From Streptomyces zaomyceticus (lineage in GTDB: Bacteria > Actinomycetota > Actinomycetes > Streptomycetales > Streptomycetaceae), in the NCBI RefSeq assembly GCF_014656215.1, contig NZ_BNBZ01000008.1:186001-250000 (forward strand): a stretch of DNA of 64,000 bases. The letters are read 5' to 3'. The position numbers were made by a program, and so were the translations under genes. Positions 44,885 through 54,100 of this stretch are shown in pieces (the stretch's first letter is position 1; every line of letters begins with the position of its first letter). Under the pieces are notes generated by a model, which was given only the letters and a program-made list of their open reading frames with translations, was not told where the DNA came from and did not search any database.

Positions 44885-46069
44885 GTGATCGATCATGACG
44901 TAACGGATGTCGACCTGCTGCGGAAGCGGCTGTCCGCGTTCGTCCGCGACCGGGTGTTCCCGTGCGAGCCCCTGCTCGACGCGGGCGGGCCGTCCGCCGC
45001 GATCCAGCGGGACCGGCTGCGCGCGGAGGCGCGTGAGGCAGGGCTGTGGGCGCTGCCCCTGCCGTCCGAACTGGGAGGCGGTGGACTGTCGTTGAGCGCC
45101 TATGGCGCGCTGGCCGAGACGGAGGGCGCCAGTGACCACGGTCCGGCCGCCGTGGGTTCGGCGTCCCTGCTCGATGCGACCATGCTGACCCGGCACGCTT
45201 CGCCGCGGGTGCGGACCGAGCGACTCCCCGGCCTGGTCTCCGGGGAGCTCCGCACCTGTTACGCGATGACGGAGCCGGACACGCCCGGCACCGAGCCCAC
45301 GCTCGCGTCGACCCGGGCCGAGCGACGGCCCGGAGGCGGCTGGAGCGTCACGGGCCGGAAGTGGTTCGTGTCGAACGCGGCCGACGCGGACCTGGTGACC
45401 GTGCTCGCCCGCACGAGCGGATCGGCCGGTGACCGCGAGGGCCTGTCACTGATCCTCGTGCCCACCCGCTCCCCCGGCTTCCGGGTCGTGCGCGAGCTCC
45501 CCGTCCTGGGGGCCACCGGACAGTACGAGATCGAGTTCGACCGGGTCGAGGTCGACGAGGACCATGTCGTCGGCGAGCCCGGGCGTGCGCTCGCCGTCGC
45601 GGGAGAGCGTCTCCAACTGGGCCGCACCCTGCGGGCGTTGCGCTGGGTCGGCCAGGCACAGCGGGCCTTCGACCTGATGTGCGAGCGCGCCGGCGCGCGG
45701 CAGGGCATCCGAGGGCCGTTCGCCGACCGCCAGCTCGTCCAACAGCATGTCTTCGAGGCGCTGTTGGCGCTGCGGACCACGCGACCGCTCGTGCACGAGG
45801 CGATGGCGCTGGTCGCCGAGGGCCGGGACGCCCAGGTGGAGGTGGGCCTGGCGAAGACGGCGGCGGCCCGCACCCTCCAGGATGTCGCGGACCGCGCCGT
45901 CCAGGTCTTCGGCGCCGCCGGCCTCGGTCCGGACACGCCGCTTCCCGCGCTGTTCCGCACGGGGCGGACGGCCCGGATCCTCGACGGTCCCGACGAGCAG
46001 CACATCGCGTCGGTCGCCCGGCGCGTGCTGCGGAGCCGGCGGGACCGGGCCGTCGTGCCCGGCAGCTGA
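44885..46069 (+). CDS. Acyl-CoA dehydrogenase
   Basis: A 394-residue FAD enzyme introducing a 2,3 double bond into an acyl-CoA. CYAMTEPDTPGTEPTLAST and WSVTGRKWFVSNAADADL form the flavin-binding middle domain; the C-terminal helical domain has GLAKTAAARTLQDVADRAVQVFGAAGL and ILDGPDEQHIASVARR, closest to ACAD10/11-type dehydrogenases. The GTG follows a strong GGGAGGA site. Divergent from and presumably co-regulated with the CoA-transferase and ligase. Confidence 0.92.
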   Translation: MIDHDVTDVDLLRKRLSAFVRDRVFPCEPLLDAGGPSAAIQRDRLRAEAREAGLWALPLPSELGGGGLSLSAYGALAETEGASDHGPAAVGSASLLDATMLTRHASPRVRTERLPGLVSGELRTCYAMTEPDTPGTEPTLASTRAERRPGGGWSVTGRKWFVSNAADADLVTVLARTSGSAGDREGLSLILVPTRSPGFRVVRELPVLGATGQYEIEFDRVEVDEDHVVGEPGRALAVAGERLQLGRTLRALRWVGQAQRAFDLMCERAGARQGIRGPFADRQLVQQHVFEALLALRTTRPLVHEAMALVAEGRDAQVEVGLAKTAAARTLQDVADRAVQVFGAAGLGPDTPLPALFRTGRTARILDGPDEQHIASVARRVLRSRRDRAVVPGS

Positions 46070-46094
46070 GGCCGGGCCCCGCCGCCCTGCCCGG

Positions 46095-46250
46095 CCGAGG
46101 TCGAGCCGGTGGTCGCACGGCCCGAGGTCGACCCGGTGTTCACACCTGATCGAGGTCGACCCGGCCCTCGTCCGTGCCCGAGGTCGACCCGGTCTTCATC
46201 CGTGCCCGAGGTCGATCGGACCGTCACACCTCGCCGAGGTCGACGCGGCC
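46095..46250. repeat. Six degenerate 28-bp tandem repeats (CCGAGGTCGACCCGG core)
   Basis: Copies of a CCGAGGTCGA(C/T)CCGG-like core begin at 46095, 46122, 46150 (first base T), 46178, 46206 and 46234, spacing 27, 28, 28, 28, 28. The linkers contain TTCACAC or TTCATCCGTGC. The last copy and part of the fifth lie inside the 3' end of the GH88-like gene (stop at 46224), coding its LGRVDLGEV tail, so the array may have grown out of that gene. The strongest function guess is a replication-slippage array or a multi-hairpin transcript end. Confidence 0.85.
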
Positions 46251-47444
46251 GAGGAGCGCGGAGAGGCCGAGAGCCAGGAAGAAGTCGCCCCAGACCAGTT
46301 CGTGCCGGACGGCCGTACCACCGGGCGCGTCGTAGCAGCCGTCGAGGAGCATGCCGACCGGCCGAGGACCGCCCGGCCGCGTGAGGTGGGCGTCCGCGAG
46401 CCGGTGCAGGACGGCCACCGCTCGGGCCGCGCACGCGGATGCCGAGGGCACCCCGGGAACGAGCGCGAGCTTCAGCAGGGCGACCGCGGTGATGGCCGCG
46501 GCGGAGGTGTCACGAGGACCGTCGGGGTGCCGGGTCTCGGCGGGCGGGACGAGCGGGCCGGTGAGGAACTCGCAGCGTTCGATGAGCAGTTCGGCCGCCT
46601 CGGTCAGCAGCCCGGAGCCCCCCGAGGGAGTCCCCCCGAGGAGCAGGCCGTCCGCGACCGCGAGGAGGAGCCAGGCCTCGCCGCGGGTCCAGCCGGGGGC
46701 CGGCTCCGGTTCGGGCTCCCAGTCGTGCTTGTCGTTCCTGCGCCAGGACGGGCGGGGCCTCCGGGAGCCCTCGCCGGGCAGGCACAGCTCCAGGTGGCGG
46801 TGCAGATGCGCGACGGCGGCCGCCCGGCCCTCGGGCCCCGCGGACGCCAGCAGGGGCACGAGGCCGGGGACTCCGTCCGCCCGCGCCCGCAGCCGGGGCC
46901 CGCCGAGAGCCGCGCCCCAGGGGACCAGGCCGAGCTTCGGCTCCCAGGCGGCGAGGGCGGCCCGCGCCGCCCGCTCGCGCAGGACTCCGGCGGCCTCGTC
47001 CCCGGTGGCCAGGGCGGTGCCGTACCAGAGGATGAGGCCTCGGGTCGCGGTGTCGGCGTCGGTCCAGGGGGCGAGCCCGGCGGTGGCGGCGGCCGCCGCC
47101 GAGCGATGCCCGTCGCCCTCGGTGTGGCGGGCGCGCAGCCACAGGAGCCCCGCCCAGAAGCCGCCGGTCCACGACCCTCGTCCGGTGGTCGTCCAACGGC
47201 CGTCGGCGGGGTCCGCGTACAGCGGGAAACGGGCGCCCACCTGCTCGGCCGTCTGCCCGACCCGCCGGGACAGCCGGTCGAGAGCCTCCTCGACCCAGCC
47301 GCCGTGCACACCGGAGAGCTCCGGGTCGGGGTGCGCTCCGGAGCGCCCCGGGCCGAGGTGCGCTCCGGACCGCCCCGGCTCGTCCTCGACGCCGCTCCGC
47401 CCCCACCCGTCGTCCAGGTCCCTCCGCCCGCGCTCCTCGCTCAC
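46224..47444 (-). CDS. GH88/GH105-like alpha6/alpha6-barrel hydrolase
   Basis: A 406-residue protein resembling unsaturated glucuronyl/rhamnogalacturonyl hydrolases: GSWTGGFWAGLLWLRARHTEGD near residue 90, APWTDADTATRGLILWYG, PGWTRGEAWLLLAVADGLLL, RDTSAAAITAVALLKLA and LVWGDFFLALGLSALLG (in part). The helix-barrel pattern fits; the usual catalytic Asp environment (HDLGF) reads TDADTATRG, so activity is uncertain. The N-terminus carries four 9-residue repeats. The GTG overlaps the MFS gene stop, suggesting uptake of a sugar by the transporter followed by its cleavage. Confidence 0.72.
   Translation of the reverse strand: MSEERGRRDLDDGWGRSGVEDEPGRSGAHLGPGRSGAHPDPELSGVHGGWVEEALDRLSRRVGQTAEQVGARFPLYADPADGRWTTTGRGSWTGGFWAGLLWLRARHTEGDGHRSAAAAATAGLAPWTDADTATRGLILWYGTALATGDEAAGVLRERAARAALAAWEPKLGLVPWGAALGGPRLRARADGVPGLVPLLASAGPEGRAAAVAHLHRHLELCLPGEGSRRPRPSWRRNDKHDWEPEPEPAPGWTRGEAWLLLAVADGLLLGGTPSGGSGLLTEAAELLIERCEFLTGPLVPPAETRHPDGPRDTSAAAITAVALLKLALVPGVPSASACAARAVAVLHRLADAHLTRPGGPRPVGMLLDGCYDAPGGTAVRHELVWGDFFLALGLSALLGRVDLGEV
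47295..47402 (-). repeat. Four 27-bp coding repeats (GRSGAHxxP)
   Basis: Residues 15-50 of the GH88-like protein read GRSGVEDEP / GRSGAHLGP / GRSGAHPDP / ELSGVHGGW, one 9-residue unit per 27 bases. The period nearly equals that of the array at the other end of the same gene (28 bp) but the sequence differs. Confidence 0.8.
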
Positions 47445-48667
47445 GCCGGAGCACCCGCCCTCGTACGGCGCTCCCGCAGCGCCCATACCAGGGCGACGGC
47501 AGCCGCGACGGCGAACTCCACCGCGACCAGGATCCAGCCCTGCCCGTACCGACCGCGCTCCGCGAGCAGCCCGAACAGCGGGGGCCCCAGGGCGAAACCG
47601 GCGAAGAACCCGGCGGCGACCAGCGCGGAGTCCCGGCCCGCGCGACCGGGCGCCGCCCGCTGCATCACCAGCACCATCGAGACCGCGTTGCCGGAGACGG
47701 CGAACACTCCGACCGCGACGGCCGCCACCCAGACGAGGGGCTCGGCGCGGAGGGCCGCGGCAAGGAGCAGGGCCGCGGCCACGGCCCCGCCCGCGAGCAG
47801 GCCCGGCAGCCAGGGCGCCCGGCCTGGTGTGGCGGCGCGCGACCAGCCGACGCGCCCCGCGATCCCGGCGACGCCCAGGACGGCGACCAGCGCCCCCGCC
47901 ACGGCCGGGCCCATGCCCAGCCGCTGGGCACCGAAGAGGGAGAGGTAGGTGTTGACGGAGGCGATGCCCGCCCCCAGGAAGAGCGAGAAGGCCGCGAGCC
48001 ACCGCACGAGCCCACCGGCTCGGGACGGTGCACCCAGGGCGGCGCCGCCCTTCGGCGGCGCGTCGGCCGGCAGCGCGCGCCATGCCCACACGGCGGCGAG
48101 GAGCGACGATCCGGCCGCCACCCACACCGCTCCGCGCCAGCCGATCACTCCCGCCGCGGCGGCGAGCGGCAGCCCGGCCGCGAAGGCGCCGAGCTGGACC
48201 CCGGACTGCTTGGTGCCGGTCACCGCGCCCCGCCTCGGTGCGGGGACCGCGGCCAGAATCGCCTTGTTCGTCGCCGGGTTGGCGAGGGCCTGCGGGAGTC
48301 CGCCGAGCGCCACGGCCACGAGCAGCAGGGCCGGGCCCGGGGACGCGCCGATCAGGGCGAGCGCCCCCGCCGAGGTGCCGAGCAGCGTCACGAGGGCGCG
48401 GCGCGGGCCGACCCGGTCCACGATCCGGCCGCCGGCGGGCGACAGCACGGCGGCCGTGCCGAACCCCACGGTGGTCGTCAGACCGAGGAGCGTCTCCGAG
48501 ACACCGAGCCGGTCGACGAGACGCGGGCCGAGCGCCCCGATCAGGAAGAGCTGCATCATCGAGAAGGCCATGGCCGTCGTCAGGAGGGCGGTCAGCCCGG
48601 GCACCGTGCCACCTGGGACCCCGCCCGGTGCGGCCTCCGCCGTCTCCGCGCCCTTCACGCTCCTCAC
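47441..48667 (-). CDS. MFS transporter
   Basis: A 408-residue major facilitator with about 12 hydrophobic segments. Typical motifs are AGGRIVDRVGPRRALV between helices 2 and 3 (motif A) and the central loop at about residue 195-215 (PADAPPKGGAALGAPSRAGG). VTGTKQSGVQLGAFAAGLPL in helix 5 resembles sugar or CynX/NimT-type carriers. GTG at 48667 with AGGGGG 6 bases upstream; GTG at 48658 is an alternative. Coupled with the GH88-like gene through a GTGA overlap. Confidence 0.88.
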   Translation of the reverse strand: MRSVKGAETAEAAPGGVPGGTVPGLTALLTTAMAFSMMQLFLIGALGPRLVDRLGVSETLLGLTTTVGFGTAAVLSPAGGRIVDRVGPRRALVTLLGTSAGALALIGASPGPALLLVAVALGGLPQALANPATNKAILAAVPAPRRGAVTGTKQSGVQLGAFAAGLPLAAAAGVIGWRGAVWVAAGSSLLAAVWAWRALPADAPPKGGAALGAPSRAGGLVRWLAAFSLFLGAGIASVNTYLSLFGAQRLGMGPAVAGALVAVLGVAGIAGRVGWSRAATPGRAPWLPGLLAGGAVAAALLLAAALRAEPLVWVAAVAVGVFAVSGNAVSMVLVMQRAAPGRAGRDSALVAAGFFAGFALGPPLFGLLAERGRYGQGWILVAVEFAVAAAVALVWALRERRTRAGAPA

Positions 48668-48869
48668 GTGGTGCCCCCTCCCCGTTCGACGGCCGGTCCC
48701 TCCGTCGTCGACCTCCAGAAGTCGTTCCGAGCCACCGTCGGGTTCCCGAGACGCTCTTGTGGGACGCACCACAGTCGCGTACGCATGACACGACAGGTCG
48801 AAGGGGGCGGCCTCGGCGCGAGCTTGCCCGCCCTGAGGACTCCGGAGAGAGTGCGAGGATGGGCGGGCC

Positions 48870-49676
48870 ATGACACCGGGCCGATGTTCGCGAGGAGTGC
48901 GGGCCGCGACATTCGCGGCCGTCTGTGTGCTGCTCGCGGCCACCGGCCACATCGTCATGTCGGGCCGGGCCGTGCCCGGTTGGACGCTGCTCCTCGCCTT
49001 CGCGGTCACCATGACGGCGGCCTGGGGCCTCGCGGCCCGCGAACGCGGTCTGCTCGCCGTCACGACGGCCACCGTCGCGGTCCAGGGCCTGCTGCACTCG
49101 GTGTTCTCCTGGGCCCAGTCGCCCGTCGTCGCCGTACCCACGGCGTCCGCTCCCGGCGCGTCCGCTCCCACAGCGACGGATCACGCGCGCATGGGCCACA
49201 TGGATCACATGAACCCCCTGGGACACGGCGGAACGGCGCACGGCGCCATGGGCCACGGGGTCACCGGACACGAGGCCATGGGCCACGGCCTCATGGGGCA
49301 CGGGGTCACGGGACACGGGCTCGTCGCGCAGGCCGGGACGGCCGTCGCCGAGACTCCCGCCGCCCACGACATGACAGACATCGCCTCGTCCTCCGGCATG
49401 CTGTCGGCGCACCTCCTGGCCGCACTGCTCAGCGGTCTGTGGATGGCGTACGGCGAACGGGCCGCGTTCCGTCTGCTGCGGGCCCTTCCCGCGGCGCTCC
49501 TGCGCCCCCTGTGGTTCCCGGCCCTGTGGACCCTGTTCGCCGCCGTCGTCCCCGTACCCCGGGACAGGCTCCGTCTGCGTCCGGTGCGCGCCGGTGACGA
49601 GCGTGCCCCACGGCGACTCCTCCTCGCCCATTCCGTCATCTCCCGAGGTCCCCCACGGGCGTTCGCTGTCCACTGA
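48870..49676 (+). CDS. Membrane protein with His/Met-rich metal-binding loop
   Basis: A 268-residue protein with three N-terminal hydrophobic segments (AATFAAVCVLLAATGHIVM, TLLLAFAVTMTAAWGLA, VTTATVAVQGLLHSV), a loop (about 95-165) full of His and Met (GHMDHMNPLGHGG, HGAMGHGVTGHEAMGHG), then two more segments. The loop has MGH/HGxxGH repeats of the kind that bind copper or other soft metals. It is followed by an ECF sigma gene 131 bases later. It may be a metal sensor or chaperone; context only. Confidence 0.75.
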   Translation: MTPGRCSRGVRAATFAAVCVLLAATGHIVMSGRAVPGWTLLLAFAVTMTAAWGLAARERGLLAVTTATVAVQGLLHSVFSWAQSPVVAVPTASAPGASAPTATDHARMGHMDHMNPLGHGGTAHGAMGHGVTGHEAMGHGLMGHGVTGHGLVAQAGTAVAETPAAHDMTDIASSSGMLSAHLLAALLSGLWMAYGERAAFRLLRALPAALLRPLWFPALWTLFAAVVPVPRDRLRLRPVRAGDERAPRRLLLAHSVISRGPPRAFAVH

Positions 49677-49807
49677 CAGCTGGATCCCCGAGCACGACGG
49701 CGCGGTGCCGTCGCTCGGGCATCGGCCGCGCCCTTCCGGCCCGGCCGTACCCGTCACCGGCGCCGCGCTTCACGCGCCGCCGGATTCCCCTTGCCTCGTA
49801 AGGACTT

Positions 49808-50497
49808 GTGGCGATGACTCCTGCCCACGACACCCTCCACCAGGGACCGACGAGACCGTCCCGCCCCACGCACACGGCCGACTCCGACGCGGCGACGACC
49901 CTGCTCGCGCTGGCGGCCAGGGACGGCGATCCCGCCAAGGCCGACCTCTTCGTCCGTGCCCTGCACCACGACGTGCGGCGGTACGTGACGTACCTCAGCG
50001 CCGACCGTCAGGCCGCCGACGACCTCACCCAGGAGGTCTTCCTGCGCGCGCTGGCGTCGCTCCCCCGGTTCGAGGGCCGTTCCTCGGCCCGTACCTGGCT
50101 GCTGTCCATAGCCCGCAGGACCGTGGTCGACAGCCTGCGGCACGCGGCCGCCCGGCCCCGCCTCTCCGACCGCGACGACTGGCAGCGGGAGGCGGAGCAC
50201 ACCCAGCCCCGGGGCCTCCCCGGCTTCGAGGACGGCATCGCCCTCGCCGAGCTGCTGGCCGCCATCCCGGCGGAGCGGAAGGACGCCTTCGTCCTCACCC
50301 AACTCCTGGGCCTGCCTTATGCCGAGGCGGCCGAGGCCATCGGCTGTCCCGTCGGCACGGTCCGCTCGCGCGTCGCGCGGGCCCGCGCCTCGCTGGTCGA
50401 TCTGCTGCGCGGCGAGGAGGCCCCTCGACCGGCGTCCGTACCGGCCGAGGGACCGATGCCGCGCAGGAGGTTCACCCGGGCACCCGCCCTCGCCTGA
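49808..50497 (+). CDS. ECF-type sigma factor
   Basis: A 229-residue sigma factor. Region 2: ADLFVRALHHDVRRYVTYLS, ADDLTQEVFLRALASLPRFEG and RTWLLSIARRTVVD; region 4: RKDAFVLTQLLGLPYAEAAEAIGC and the DNA-reading VGTVRSRVARARASLVDLL. About 20 extra residues follow. GTG at 49808 and ATG at 49814 are both possible with AAGGA upstream. No zinc anti-sigma gene adjoins it; the next gene is a small one-helix protein ending in HPHGGGHR, and the previous is His/Met-rich, so metal stress is a likely signal (inference). Confidence 0.9.
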   Translation: MAMTPAHDTLHQGPTRPSRPTHTADSDAATTLLALAARDGDPAKADLFVRALHHDVRRYVTYLSADRQAADDLTQEVFLRALASLPRFEGRSSARTWLLSIARRTVVDSLRHAAARPRLSDRDDWQREAEHTQPRGLPGFEDGIALAELLAAIPAERKDAFVLTQLLGLPYAEAAEAIGCPVGTVRSRVARARASLVDLLRGEEAPRPASVPAEGPMPRRRFTRAPALA

Positions 50498-50829
50498 CCT
50501 GCCGTGTCGTGCTGTGCCGTCGGGGTGCGGCGGTGCGGGGCCGCGGTGCTCCGCGGTCCCGCCCCGTCCCGGCGGCAGCCGCGAACGGGCGGAGGGGCGG
50601 GAATCCGAGCGTCCGGGGATCCGGGGATCCAGAGATCCGGGGATCCGGGGATCCGGGGATCCGGGGATCCAGGGGTCCGGGGATCAGGGTTCCGGGGATC
50701 CAGGGGTCCGGGGATCAGGGTTCCGGGGATCCAGGACCCGTGGAACCGAACCGCCCGTCCGTCCGACTCCTCCGGAGACGCGCGCCCGGGCCGAGGCGCG
50801 CGGAAGCCCGTGCGCCGGAGGGGTGGCTG
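50498..50829. other. Intergenic region containing the GGGGATCC array
   Basis: The 332 bases between the sigma gene and the small membrane protein contain no convincing gene; the central 126 bases are a simple tandem array listed separately. The array can be translated without stops in several frames (giving Gly/Ser/Asp/Pro repeats), which is a by-product of the repeat. Confidence 0.5.
50611..50736. repeat. 8-bp tandem array ATCCGGGG with 31-bp higher-order repeat
   Basis: Between 50611 and 50736 the unit ATCCGGGG is repeated many times, so GGATCC palindromes occur every 8 bases. The part from 50661 contains a 31-bp unit (CCGGGGATCCAGGGGTCC then GGGGATCAGGGTT) repeated twice exactly at 50661-50691 and 50692-50722, and a third begins at 50723. 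The array can fold into multiple hairpins. Confidence 0.9.
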
Positions 50830-51129
50830 ATGGACGACGAGTCCCGGGAGTCCGGCTCGCGGGCGCGGACGGCGCCGCCCCGCGCCCTCTCGCCGCGGAC
50901 GGCCGTGTGCGGCTTCCTCCTGCTCCTGGCCCTGGTCTTCGCTGGGTCGTACGCGCTCGGAGCGGCCGTCGGCCCGATCGGCCCGGGCGCCCGCCCGAAC
51001 CCCGCCCCGGCATCGGTCTCCACACCGGCTTCGGCACCGGCCTCGCCCCCGAGCGGTACCCCCGGAGCGGGCGTCGCGCCGGCGGAGACCGACGCCACGG
51101 GTCATCCGCACGGGGGCGGCCACCGGTGA
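50830..51129 (+). CDS. Small single-pass membrane protein
   Basis: A 99-residue protein: a short charged N-terminus (MDDESRESGSRARTAPPRAL), one helix (TAVCGFLLLLALVFAGSYALG, in part) at about 26-48, then an Ala/Pro/Ser-rich external tail ending ATGHPHGGGHR with three His. GGAG lies 8 bases before the ATG. Same direction as the sigma gene and His/Met-rich gene; may belong with them in a metal-response group. It ends 7 bases from the convergent large ATPase gene. Confidence 0.65.
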   Translation: MDDESRESGSRARTAPPRALSPRTAVCGFLLLLALVFAGSYALGAAVGPIGPGARPNPAPASVSTPASAPASPPSGTPGAGVAPAETDATGHPHGGGHR

Positions 51130-51136
51130 CCGCTCC

Positions 51137-54100
51137 TCACTCGGACGCGGGTGTCGTGGTGGGGCGGGCGAGCAGCCGGCGCGGATCGGCCGCCCGCGTG
51201 ATCGCCGTCTCGACGGCCGTGATGCGGTCGGCGAGCAGCCCGAGGGCGGCGACCGCCCGCGTCAGCGGGTCGTCCTCGGCGCCTCCGAGCATCCTGGTGC
51301 GGGCGTGGGCGGCGATGATCTCCGCCCAGCGCTCGGCCTGAGAGACCGTCATCGTGTCGCGGATGAGCGCGAGTCGGAGGAGGTTCGCCTCGGCTTCGGT
51401 GGTGAGCGTCTGAGCCTCGGCCGTGTAGTGGTCGTCGACGACGGCGGCGAGTTCGGCGTCGTTCATCGCGGGAGCGAGGCGGGTCGTGATCTTGTTCATG
51501 TTCCGGTACGAGCCCTGGAGCCGGAAGGGCGGCTCGGTGCGGGTCGAGTCCGAGCGGGCGGCGGACGCGATGTAGGCCGCGTTGACCGCGAGGACGGTCT
51601 CACGGGCCGCGAGCAGGTGGCGCAGGACGGCGAGGACACGGTCGAGTTCGGCGGGGGCGTAGGGATGGGCGAGGCGGTCCCGGCGTGCCGTGGGGTCGTC
51701 CCCCGCCAGGCGGGTGAGCAGTTCCAGGTCGGCGCGGTCGCGTCCCGCGAGCGGGGCCAGGACGGGGTGGGACGTGAGGGCGTTCTCGACGAAGCTGAGG
51801 GCGAAGGCCGCCTCCTTGCCGCTGAGCACGTCGCCGAGGTTCCAGACGTCGGCGCGGTTGGCGAGCATGTCGGGGATCCGGAAGCGTTCCCCCGACTCCG
51901 TGTAGGGGTTTCCCGCCATGCAGACGGCGAAGCGCTTGCCCCGCAGGTCGTGGCCGGCGAGCGTCCGGGTGGCGTCGCAGAGGGGGATGAACTTCTGGAG
52001 GAGCTCCGGTGAGCAGTGCTGGATGTCGTCCACGTACAGCAGGACGTTGTTGGCCGCCGCCAGGGCGAACGAGATCTTCTCCAGTTCCCTGCGCGCGGCG
52101 GCGTCGGGCGCCTCGTGCGGGTCGAGCGAGGTCGTGGTCCGGCCGAGGGCGGGGCCGTCGATCCTGACCAGGAGGAGCCCGAGGCGGTCGGCGACGTACT
52201 CGATCAGGGTCGTCTTGCCGTACCCCGGCGGGGAGAGGAGCAGGAGCAGCCCGTGGGAGTCGGTGCGCCTGGCGTCGCCGGCGGCCCCTATCTGCTTGGC
52301 GAGGTTGTCGCCGATCAGGGGGAGGTAGACCTCGTCGACGAGCCGGTTGCGGACGAACGAGGACATGACCCTCGGCCGGTACTCGTCCAGCCTCAGCCGG
52401 GCGCGTTCGGCCGCGACGAGGGCGGCCCGGTTCCGCTGGTAGGCACGGAAGGCAGGCACGTCCTCCGTCGCGAACCCGGTTGTGCTGAAAAGGAATTCAT
52501 CGAGTCGCAGTTCCAACACCCCGCCCCGCACCCGTGGATGGGTACCCAGGAGGCCGGTGACCTTCGTCGTGGTGGCGGCGTCCACCACATATCGGTCGAG
52601 TTCCGGGGTGAGTTCGACGGCCACCGCCTCGACGAGCACGCCGTCGTCCAGTGGTTCGCCGCAGGCCGAGGCGTACGCGCCCAGCCAGCCTTCGACGAGC
52701 TGCCGGCGGGCGGCGGGGTCCGTCAGGGCGGCGAGGTCGTCGTCGTAGGCCGAGCTGCCGACGGCCCTGCGGAACTTCTCCAGGAAGGTACGCGCGGCCT
52801 CGGACACGGCGAACCCCTGCGGCCCCGAGGCCAGTTCCTCCAGGAGATACGCGGCGGCCGCCGCGTCTCCGGTCTCGGCGGCCAGCTCGTGCCGGAGCCC
52901 GTCGACGGACGAGGCGGCTCCGAAGAGGTCCCGGGCGCGGGACAGGGAGACCGCCCGGCGGGTCCACTGCTCCCGGGCACCGGCCGCGGGGACGCCCGCC
53001 CAGAAGATCTGCGCCGTCGCCCGTGCCTCCGCCCGGTGGCCGAGCGGCCCGGCGTTCTCCCTCAGCGCGAGCACGGCTTCGAGGATGAGGAGCGCGTCGT
53101 GGTCGTGGACGCCTCGCTCGTATCCCTCGTCGTAGGCGGCGGACGCGGTTCTGCGCACGAGCCGGGCCAGGGACCTCTCCGAACCGTCGGCCCCGTCCGC
53201 TCCGTCCCCGGGGTCACCCGGTTCTCCGGTGCCTCCGGGGTCCGTCGGGCCCCCGGGGCCCCCGCCCGCCAGGGCGTCGGCGCCGTACTCGGCGAGGAGG
53301 CGGGCCGCCAGGTACTCCGAGCGGTAGACCTCGGGCGACTCGGACGGGAGCGTGCGGGCCCAGTACGGCCGGGTCGCGGCGAAGTCGGGGTCTTCCACGG
53401 GGGCGCGGTAGTCCGTACCGGTGACGGCGAAGGCAAGGGTGTCCCCGTACGGGACGAGTGTCAGCTCGGTGGCCTGCCGGTTGACGGCGAAGTGGTGCCG
53501 GCCGAGCCGGACGGTGTCGCCGCCGTCGGAGAACAGGTCGGTACGGTCCCGCAGCGCACGCCCGGCCTCCTGGCGGGCGGCGGTGAGCCGGCCCTCCAGC
53601 TCCTCCGCCCTGACCCGGTCGCCGAGCTCGCGGAGCTGCGCGCCGGTGCGGCGGACCCTGGCGACCATGGGGTCGGAGGCGAAGTACGTGTGCACCTCGT
53701 CCGGGCTTCCCAGGTCCGAGGCCCGTCGGGTGATCGCCTCGAGCACCCGGACCGCCGAGTCCGCCAGGCGTTCCGCACGCCGGGCGCGGGCGTCCTGGAG
53801 CGACTGCTTGCGTGCGGCGAAGGCGTCGTGGATCTCGGCGCGCCGCTCGGCGACGTCGGCGAGGAATCCGTCGTGCTCGGCGAACCGGGATTCGAGGTTC
53901 TCCAGCTGGAGCAGCAGACGGGCGAGCTGGTCGTCGCAGTGCTCGGGGGTGTCGGACGCCGTCAGGGCGCCGGTGACGGTCTGACCGAGCAGGGCGAGTT
54001 CGGCGGCGAACTCGGCCCGGCCCTCGCCCTCGAGGAGCTCCGCGCGCCGTGCGCCGAGGACGGCGCCGGCGCGGTTGGCCGCGCCCAGGACTCCGGCGAT

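Noticed and set aside
41237-45196. A single 1319-codon open frame considered as a fused giant ligase
   Set aside because: Upstream of 42898 it is Arg/Pro-rich and antisense or out of frame to the clear CoA-transferase gene; the GTG with a 4-base overlap is the true ligase start.
46095-46250. Regular repeats considered as a CRISPR array
   Set aside because: The period is only 28 bp with no room for 30-40 bp unique spacers, the repeat is degenerate, and no cas gene is present.
46224-49757. A 1177-codon frame covering the GH88-like gene and the MFS gene
   Set aside because: Only the downstream 406 codons have homologous motifs; the upstream part is out of frame with the MFS gene, and the GTG overlap defines the real start.
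50611-50736. Glycine/serine-rich peptide encoded by the GGGGATCC array
   Set aside because: The frames stay open in several phases because of the repeat itself, there is no ribosome site, and the sequence has no amino-acid bias other than the repeat.
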